Assembly (NCBI RefSeq): GCF_014489475.1
Contig: NZ_CP060820.1
Span: forward strand, 2,496,001 to 2,560,000
Source of the DNA: Lysobacter terrestris
GTDB taxonomy: Bacteria > Pseudomonadota > Gammaproteobacteria > Xanthomonadales > Xanthomonadaceae
Reading direction: 5' to 3'
DNA: 64,000 bases
In this document: positions 59,492 to 64,000 of the stretch, piece by piece
Layout: every line of letters begins with the position of its first letter
Position numbering within the stretch: position 1 is the first letter of the stretch
Made by a program: the position numbers and the translations under genes
The notes under the pieces: generated by a model
Database searches by the model: none
Seen by the model: only the letters and a program-made list of their open reading frames with translations
What the model was told of the DNA's origin: nothing

Positions 59492-60031
59492 CTGCAACCC
59501 AAGAACCAGCGCGGCGATGGAAGCGAGCAGAAGAATGGTTGAAATGATAGCTAGCAACCATTGAATCTGAGTCACGCGAGCGGTGTTTCTGGCCAGGTCC
59601 GGATCTTTGAAGACTTTCCGAGCGACCCACTTAAGAAAGCGGGTAGTTGGCAGCGTTGATTTTTCAATCTCGGCTTGAACAATTGAAAAATCCAAATCTT
59701 CGTATGTGACGCTTGCCTTCTCCGCTAGTTCAGCGGCTTTTTCTACCGCCTCCCCGCTGCCGACGACGACAGATGAGATGTATTTTTGCAGCACTGCTGG
59801 GAATGCGGCAGCTAAGAAGAGCAAGGCGGCGCAACCAACCGATGAGCTTGAGATGTAGGGCTGCAACTCGCCAAGATTGCTTACGACCAAGCCAAGTGCT
59901 GCGCCTGTTCCAGCCAGCAGCCAACTTAAGAACGAATCAACTACCGCCGAAGATTTTGCCGAAGACAGGTAGAGCAGCTGGCGCGCCACGTGCCTTGATG
60001 CTTCTTCTTTGAGATCGCTGGAATCTGTCAT
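59486..60031 (-). CDS. Cassette 45: membrane protein with cytoplasmic helical region
   Basis: 181 residues; two segments near the N-terminus (about 33-53 and 65-88), a ~70-residue charged helical stretch (EAVEKAAELAEKASVTYEDLD), and a third segment (about 158-178). The layout recalls effector membrane domains of some defence systems, but no family is recognised. Confidence 0.72.
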   Translation of the reverse strand: MTDSSDLKEEASRHVARQLLYLSSAKSSAVVDSFLSWLLAGTGAALGLVVSNLGELQPYISSSSVGCAALLFLAAAFPAVLQKYISSVVVGSGEAVEKAAELAEKASVTYEDLDFSIVQAEIEKSTLPTTRFLKWVARKVFKDPDLARNTARVTQIQWLLAIISTILLLASIAALVLGLQV

Positions 60032-60036
60032 TGCAG

Positions 60037-60096
60037 GTCTAACGCCTGAATTAAGCCGAGCCGCGAAGCGGCTTCGGCTTGAATGAATTGTTAGGT
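60037..60096 (-). repeat. attC 46
   Basis: 60 bp; R'' ACCTAAC, core GTTAGAC matching attC 45 R''. Confidence 0.95.
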
Positions 60097-60546
60097 GCCA
60101 TGCCGGTAGCCTGCCGGGGAAATGGGCACCACATTGCGCTCACCTTCATCGTAGCGGACGAAGCTAGCTTGGATGGCGTGCCGTTTGGCCAGAAGGCTCA
60201 CTATGCACCGTGCCGCCGTGCGGGCGGACTGTTGAGGGCAGTCACTCCGGTAGCGGGCAAGAACAGCTTGAACGGCAGGGGAGGACTCATTGGACTGGAA
60301 CGGCTCCAGGTAGATGTACTCCGAGACGCCGAACAGGTAGACGAACGCAAAATCCTGGATGGGAAGCGATGCCGATGCGCCGGATAGCGTGAACACCTCA
60401 CAGGTGTTGTCCGGGCAGTACTCAACCGTTGTTGATCCGCCATTGGAAGAGACTTGCACAGAATCCCCCAAGGCCGAAGGCAACTCATGCGCGTTGGAAC
60501 TTAGTGAAACGACTGAAAGAAGCAAGGCGGCGAGAATCTTTCTCAT
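60091..60546 (-). CDS. Cassette 46: secreted protein of unknown function
   Basis: 151 residues; signal peptide ILAALLLSVVSLSSNA. Cys pair CPDNTC and CPQQSARTAARC. Ends in the attC R'' box. Unknown. Confidence 0.73.
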   Translation of the reverse strand: MRKILAALLLSVVSLSSNAHELPSALGDSVQVSSNGGSTTVEYCPDNTCEVFTLSGASASLPIQDFAFVYLFGVSEYIYLEPFQSNESSPAVQAVLARYRSDCPQQSARTAARCIVSLLAKRHAIQASFVRYDEGERNVVPISPAGYRHGT

Positions 60547-60549
60547 GGC

Positions 60550-60609
60550 ACCTAACGCCTGAATTAAGCCGAGCCGCGAAGCGGCTTCGGCTTGAATGAA
60601 TTGTTAGGC
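60550..60609 (-). repeat. attC 47
   Basis: 60 bp; R'' GCCTAAC, core GTTAGGT matching attC 46 R''. Confidence 0.95.
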
Positions 60610-60994
60610 GGTGTCTGGCCCGGGAAACTCAGACCGAACCGCCGACCCGACAACACCTTACCCGAAGGTCAACGCCCTTGACGGTCGCACTCTCCGGTGG
60701 CCGCCGACCAGCCACGCGCGGAGCGGGTGGCGGACCGAAGGCCCGGAGCAAACGGGAAGTGAGCGCCTGCCATGTGAGCCACGCGCGTAAGCGGGTGGCG
60801 TGGTTGCCCGTGATGCACGGGCGAATGCCGGAGCGGAGCCCAACGAATGATCGCAGCGACGACGAGCGACAGGGCCGGAGCGGCCGATCAACTCAACGTG
60901 CGGGGCTGCCAACGAGGACTCACCGGAGCCGGCCGATGACGTCGCCGGGAACGTTCCGAAGAAGCATGCGAGGAAATAGAACCTCCCGCAGCAC
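60610..60994. other. Cassette 47: ORF-less cassette, GC-rich
   Basis: 385 bp, the longest ORF-less cassette. A plus-strand frame exists but is Arg/Ser-rich, lacks a ribosome site and opposes the array, so it is not accepted. Contains paired motifs CACGCGCGGAGCGGGTGGCG / CACGCGCGTAAGCGGGTGGCG (an internal near-repeat, about 60713 and 60780) and several CCGGAGC motifs. Not clearly in family A or B. Confidence 0.55.
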
Positions 60995-61054
60995 CGCCTA
61001 ACGCCTGAATTAAGCCGAGCCGCGAAGCGGCTTCGGCTTGAATGAATTGTTAGC
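60995..61054 (-). repeat. attC 48
   Basis: 60 bp; R'' GGCTAAC, core GTTAGGC. Confidence 0.95.
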
Positions 61055-61373
61055 CCGCTGCCCGATGACGCTGGGCAACTGCCGCTAAGAATAACCAGTT
61101 CAGTGAAAAGCAAACGGCACTGCAGACGATGATGCCGAGGACAGCGCCAAAGAGAGTTGCGCCCATAGACGGATTGGGTTCTTGGAGCCACAGGAAAGTG
61201 ACAATGCCTGAGAGCAGGCTGACCGGCCGAGTAAACATCTGCCACAGGGCAGGGAATTCATAGCTGCGATGCCCGCACGGCAGATATATGGAACGAAATA
61301 CCAACTCCGGGAAAGCCAGCGCGCGCCAGCTGATCCGTGCTTTTTTTCCGCAAAACGTGCAGGTGTAGTTCAT
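61050..61373 (-). CDS. Cassette 48: zinc-finger membrane protein
   Basis: 107 residues from MNYTCTFCGKK. An N-terminal CxxC and a later CGHRSYE may bind zinc; two membrane segments follow (about 51-66 and 70-96). Unknown. Confidence 0.72.
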   Translation of the reverse strand: MNYTCTFCGKKARISWRALAFPELVFRSIYLPCGHRSYEFPALWQMFTRPVSLLSGIVTFLWLQEPNPSMGATLFGAVLGIIVCSAVCFSLNWLFLAAVAQRHRAAG

Positions 61374-61378
61374 GAGCG

Positions 61379-61438
61379 GGCTAACGCCTGAATTAAGCCG
61401 AGCCGCGAAGCGGCTTCGGCTTGAATGAATTGTTAGGC
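61379..61438 (-). repeat. attC 49
   Basis: 60 bp; R'' GCCTAAC, core GTTAGCC matching attC 48 R''. Confidence 0.95.
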
Positions 61439-61861
61439 CGCTGGCCCGTGCCAGTAACCTGCGACGATTATTGCCCAAAGCCCAAGTACGGCAATGAAGT
61501 TGATCGTGAAAACAATGCCCCTAAGGCGAACATTGCGAGTTAGAACTTGGATGAGGCTGTGGAAGATTCGGCCGCCAACAAAGATCCATGCCAGTCCAAC
61601 TGCCAGGGGGATGGGCTGCGCTTGAAGAAGGATCAGGCACGCGACGTAGAAGAGGAGGGGCCACTCAAACTGGTTGGACAAGTTTGCACTGATGCGAGGC
61701 TCAAGACTTGCCCAAGGATTGCTCCCGTCATTACGACGGCCAATGCCCCAGATTGCTGGTGCGCGAGCAACAGTAAGAATCACGTACAGAAAGGCGACCA
61801 GCGCAACGTGTGCCGCCATAGGAACGATCAGCGGATTTGACGTAATGGTTGCAGACACCAA
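61433..61861 (-). CDS. Cassette 49: MAPEG family membrane protein
   Basis: 142 residues, four membrane segments. The motif EPRISANLSNQFEWPLLFYVACL matches the MAPEG region that carries the glutathione-binding N-x-x-E (here N-Q-F-E); a later helix has GGRIFHSLIQVLTRNVRLRG. MAPEG proteins are glutathione transferases or related enzymes. Ends in the attC R'' box. Confidence 0.82.
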   Translation of the reverse strand: MVSATITSNPLIVPMAAHVALVAFLYVILTVARAPAIWGIGRRNDGSNPWASLEPRISANLSNQFEWPLLFYVACLILLQAQPIPLAVGLAWIFVGGRIFHSLIQVLTRNVRLRGIVFTINFIAVLGLWAIIVAGYWHGPAA

Positions 61862-61877
61862 TGCGCTGTCTCCTGCG

Positions 61878-61937
61878 GCCTAACGCCTGAATTAAGCCGA
61901 GCCGCGAAGCGGCTTCGGCTTGAATGAATTGTTAGGC
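61878..61937 (-). repeat. attC 50
   Basis: 60 bp, GCCTAAC / GTTAGGC, standard stem. Confidence 0.96.
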
Positions 61938-62228
61938 AACAAGCCCGCCATATGCGAGCGCGATGCCTTGAAGAAGGGCAGCGATAGCCGCAAACATTGC
62001 TCCCTTACGACTAGCAGCATCCCGGGCCACTCCTGTTGTAAAGAAGTCGTAGTGCTTTCCACCCTCATCGATGATTATCCCAGCGGAACCGTTGTCCTTG
62101 GTTGGATCGTAGAGCACGCGCAAGGTGGCCGAGCGGTACCAGAAATAGGCGGCCACAAAGGCGCCCACGGCAGACAACAGATTGAGTGTGGATAGAGCCA
62201 CTGTCACCGCGGGCATGTACCCCTCCAT
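61932..62228 (-). CDS. Cassette 50: membrane protein, two segments
   Basis: 98 residues; segments at about 12-30 and 76-96 flank a short polar domain (DPTKDNGSAGIIIDEGGKHY). Ends in the attC R'' box. Unknown. Confidence 0.7.
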   Translation of the reverse strand: MEGYMPAVTVALSTLNLLSAVGAFVAAYFWYRSATLRVLYDPTKDNGSAGIIIDEGGKHYDFFTTGVARDAASRKGAMFAAIAALLQGIALAYGGLVA

Positions 62229-62231
62229 GTT

Positions 62232-62291
62232 GCCTAACGCCTGAATTAAGCCGAGCCGCGAAGCGGCTTCGGCTTGAATGAATTGTTAGGC
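62232..62291 (-). repeat. attC 51
   Basis: 60 bp, GCCTAAC / GTTAGGC, standard stem. Confidence 0.96.
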
Positions 62292-62579
62292 GGCATATCG
62301 GCGATACACGAGTATCGTTGCCGACGCCAGGACGAGCACTCCGACGAGTCCCCAGGCCGGGTGCACGGGCGTAGTAGGCCACAGACCCAAGGTTGCAGCC
62401 ACAAGCCCGATGGCGAGGAATAACCAGCCATAGGCTCGATGAGCGCGATACCAAACTGCCGGGTCCGCAAGAGTGCGAGTTGTGCGAAGGCCGAACCAGC
62501 GATTGGGAGGAATGGCCTTAAGGATTAGCAAGACACCGAGTGCGCAGAAGAAGAGGGCTGCGGTGAGCTGGGCCTTCAT
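62286..62579 (-). CDS. Cassette 51: SdpI-like membrane protein
   Basis: 97 residues, three membrane segments. NRWFGLRTTRTLADPAVWYR matches the conserved SdpI/YhfL motif (N-x-W-x-G-x-R-T...W), the C-terminal domain of the Bacillus immunity protein against the SdpC toxin. A protective role is possible but not shown. Ends in the attC R'' box. Confidence 0.82.
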   Translation of the reverse strand: MKAQLTAALFFCALGVLLILKAIPPNRWFGLRTTRTLADPAVWYRAHRAYGWLFLAIGLVAATLGLWPTTPVHPAWGLVGVLVLASATILVYRRYAA

Positions 62580-62601
62580 GTCGCCGTGATCTCCCTATGC
62601 C

Positions 62602-62661
62602 GCCTAACGCCTGAATTAAGCCGAGCCGCGAAGCGGCTTCGGCTTGAATGAATTGTTAGGC
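62602..62661 (-). repeat. attC 52
   Basis: 60 bp, GCCTAAC / GTTAGGC, standard stem. Confidence 0.96.
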
Positions 62662-62863
62662 CGCAGCCAACCCGAGAACTGACCGACTGTGGCCTTACCG
62701 AAAGACTATCAGCGGAACGGCCCGTAAGCCGATGACAGAACAGCTTCCCCGACGCGGCGCTTTACCCGGAGCGCTTGATGCGCGATGCCGGACGAAGCGA
62801 TGCAGACACAACCCCGAAAACCCTGCCGAAGCCAAAGCCCGAGATGGAACAGGTTTTGGTGCG
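62662..62863. other. Cassette 52: ORF-less cassette, family B copy 3
   Basis: 202 bp, the same length as cassettes 24 and 26 and nearly identical to cassette 24. It lies 11-12 kb from those two copies. Confidence 0.75.
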
Positions 62864-62923
62864 GCCTAACGCCTGAATTAAGCCGAGCCGCGAAGCGGCT
62901 TCGGCTTGAATGAGGAGTTATAC
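62864..62923 (-). repeat. attC 53
   Basis: 60 bp; R'' GTATAAC, core GTTAGGC; the R'' side reads TGAGGAGTTATAC on the plus strand instead of TGAATTGTTAGGC. Confidence 0.92.
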
Positions 62924-63209
62924 GGGAGCGGCTGCAGCAACCGGTTGCCAGACCTTATGCCGGAGCCTCCCCGAACCCTCCGATGGCAAAAGGCTATCAC
63001 CTGTCGGGGCCCATGGGCTTTGGCGAGAACCCTTGGCGCGAGGTGTAACCGGAGCCATCGCTAGCCGGAGCACGTGGGGCCTCAGCGCCGAGGGCGAAGC
63101 GAGAGTCTGGCCGGTTGCGGGAAGAGTAGGGAGGGCTGGCCGGAGCCGATGCTCCACGGTGCCGAAGTGTTGCCGAAGGAACAGCAACGAGAGTGCTCAA
63201 CCCGATGCC
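62924..63209. other. Cassette 53: ORF-less cassette, possibly diverged family A
   Basis: 286 bp. Same GTATAAC/GTTATAC boxes as family A and many GCCGGAGC / ACCGGAGCC motifs on the plus strand, but the family core block is not clear. Ends CCCGATGCC. No credible gene. Confidence 0.55.
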
Positions 63210-63269
63210 GTATAACGCCTGAATTAAGCCGAGCCGCGAAGCGGCTTCGGCTTGAATGAATTGTTAGGC
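63210..63269 (-). repeat. attC 54
   Basis: 60 bp; R'' GCCTAAC, core GTTATAC matching attC 53 R''. Confidence 0.94.
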
Positions 63270-63611
63270 CCCGCCCGCGTGAAGCTTGGCGTACAAGGCC
63301 TGCCTATCACTATCACCTTGCAGAGCATAGAACCGATCAAGCAAGCCAAACGAATAGAGCCTCTCATTCATTGTCATGCCACGAATGGTCTCTATCGATT
63401 CTTTCCGGAAGGCTGACCAGAGCGAATAAACCCGGTCATGATCTTGGTCGGAGCCAATCCAGACATTGCCGATGTAGCGCTCCATAGCTATGGAAAGCTC
63501 GTCAGCCGTAGCCGAACTGTCTTTCCAGGCAGCGAGCTGACTCGCGACGCCATGCACCGCCGGGTCGGCGGATATGGCTCGAATCTGCTGCTCCAACTCG
63601 TCAAGGTTCAT
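63264..63611 (-). CDS. Cassette 54: soluble helical protein of unknown function
   Basis: 115 residues, all helical (LDELEQQIRAISADP, ELSIAMERYIGNVW). No signal. Ends in the attC R'' box. No family recognised. Confidence 0.72.
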   Translation of the reverse strand: MNLDELEQQIRAISADPAVHGVASQLAAWKDSSATADELSIAMERYIGNVWIGSDQDHDRVYSLWSAFRKESIETIRGMTMNERLYSFGLLDRFYALQGDSDRQALYAKLHAGGA

Positions 63612-63617
63612 TGAGGG

Positions 63618-63677
63618 GCCTAACGCCTGAATTAAGCCGAGCCGCGAAGCGGCTTCGGCTTGAATGAATTGTTAGAG
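63618..63677 (-). repeat. attC 55
   Basis: 60 bp; R'' CTCTAAC, core GTTAGGC. The next site lies beyond the window. Confidence 0.95.
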
Positions 63678-63995
63678 CGCGTGCCCATTTGCCCGCCAGA
63701 TGTGCTTGTACCAGTAGCTAACAACGCCAAGCGGGCTCGGAAGGAAGAAGAACTGAAGCATCCAGTCACGATGCTGCTCTTTTGGGGCGGATGATCGGTT
63801 TTTTAGGTGCCAAGTAAAGAAGGCGGCAATACCGAACTGAAAGGCCGCAAGCGCAAAAACTAGCTGACCAAAATGGCCATCTAGCCAGGAACGTTCACCC
63901 GCCTGCTGTGAGAGGAGCAGGAAGGCAAAGACGTGCGCAGCCAGGACCGGAAGGAAGCTGGCTATGAGAAGAAGAACTTTGGTTGCCTGTGACAT
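63672..63995 (-). CDS. Cassette 55: membrane protein, three segments
   Basis: 107 residues; segments at about 7-29, 45-62 and 78-93. Stop in the attC R'' box. Start ATG lies 5 bases from the window edge, so a longer form cannot be excluded. Confidence 0.68.
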   Translation of the reverse strand: MSQATKVLLLIASFLPVLAAHVFAFLLLSQQAGERSWLDGHFGQLVFALAAFQFGIAAFFTWHLKNRSSAPKEQHRDWMLQFFFLPSPLGVVSYWYKHIWRANGHAL

Positions 63996-64000
63996 TTCCG

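Larger units (their letters stand above)
40843..64000 (-). mobile_element. Chromosomal integron cassette array (distal part, 55 cassettes)
   Basis: Fifty-five attC sites lie at 0.2-0.8 kb spacing. Read on the minus strand each starts with an R'' box (usually GCCTAAC), continues AATTCATTC, folds through an imperfect stem (AAGCCGAAGCCGC / GCGGCTCGGCTT with a TTC bulge) and ends CAGGCGTTAGGC with the core GTTRRRY. All cassettes point the same way and their genes read leftward. The box at the start of a cassette generally matches the R'' of its own attC, as expected for excisable circles. The integrase, attI and promoter are not in the window and should lie to the right. No tyrosine recombinase is visible here. 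Confidence 0.97.

Noticed and set aside
40843-64000. CRISPR array as explanation for the regular repeats
   Set aside because: The repeats are 60 bp, imperfectly palindromic, and separated by 150-800 bp units that mostly contain genes; spacers in CRISPR are short and uniform. Boxes GTTRRRY and RYYYAAC identify attC sites.

Overview
The window is a high-GC gammaproteobacterial chromosome segment, most likely from the Xanthomonadaceae (Lysobacter/Luteimonas/Xanthomonas relatives). The gene order (queA-tgt-yajC-secD-secF, ftsY/rsmD/coaD, mutY-yggX, tandem M13 peptidases, DUF47-pit) and the style of the intergenic repeats point there. The species cannot be fixed from the sequence alone.

Part one, about 1-40.7 kb, is ordinary chromosome. 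From left to right it holds: a cut-off Ser/Thr kinase with an FHA-GAF partner; a secreted protein and a subtilisin carrying S-layer-homology repeats; tRNA-Phe; a small lipoprotein; yggX, mutY, an AsmA-like gene and ftsY on the minus strand; rsmD, coaD, a lipoprotein, ferredoxin and gamma-glutamyltransferase on the plus strand; a metallo-beta-lactamase-fold hydrolase with a TMEM43-like protein; upp; a class III aminotransferase divergent from an Lrp/AsnC regulator; queA-tgt-yajC-secD-secF; suhB and trmJ; a 292-bp nested palindromic element; an orphan PhnD-like binding protein next to a GGDEF-EAL c-di-GMP enzyme; ExoD and a CorC/HlyC-type protein; DUF47-Pit phosphate transport; an alkyltransferase-like protein; a rhomboid; two M13 peptidases, one with a degenerate zinc site; and a GNAT acetyltransferase.

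Part two, about 40.84 kb to the end, is the distal part of a large chromosomal integron. I count 55 attC sites, almost all 60 bp and very alike, so 55 cassettes in 23 kb. All read toward lower coordinates (minus strand). Of these, 44 carry an ORF (one interrupted by an in-frame TAG) and 11 have no convincing ORF. The array ends at a decayed attC near 40.84 kb. Cassettes are inserted at the attI end, so the integrase, attI and the array promoter should lie beyond 64,000, outside this window. Base composition is visibly less GC-rich in the coding cassettes than in the flanking chromosome.

The cassette proteins are small. By eye 34 of 44 are membrane proteins, lipoproteins or secreted proteins, and only a few resemble known families (MAPEG, SdpI-like, DUF3592-like, DUF6188-like, zinc ribbons). 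I recognise no toxin-antitoxin pair, resistance gene or restriction system. The most novel material is the set of ORF-less cassettes. These form at least two recurring sequence families, one in three near-identical copies plus a diverged relative, and one in four copies that share both ends and an internal block plus a diverged fifth. They are candidates for non-coding RNA or regulatory cassettes.
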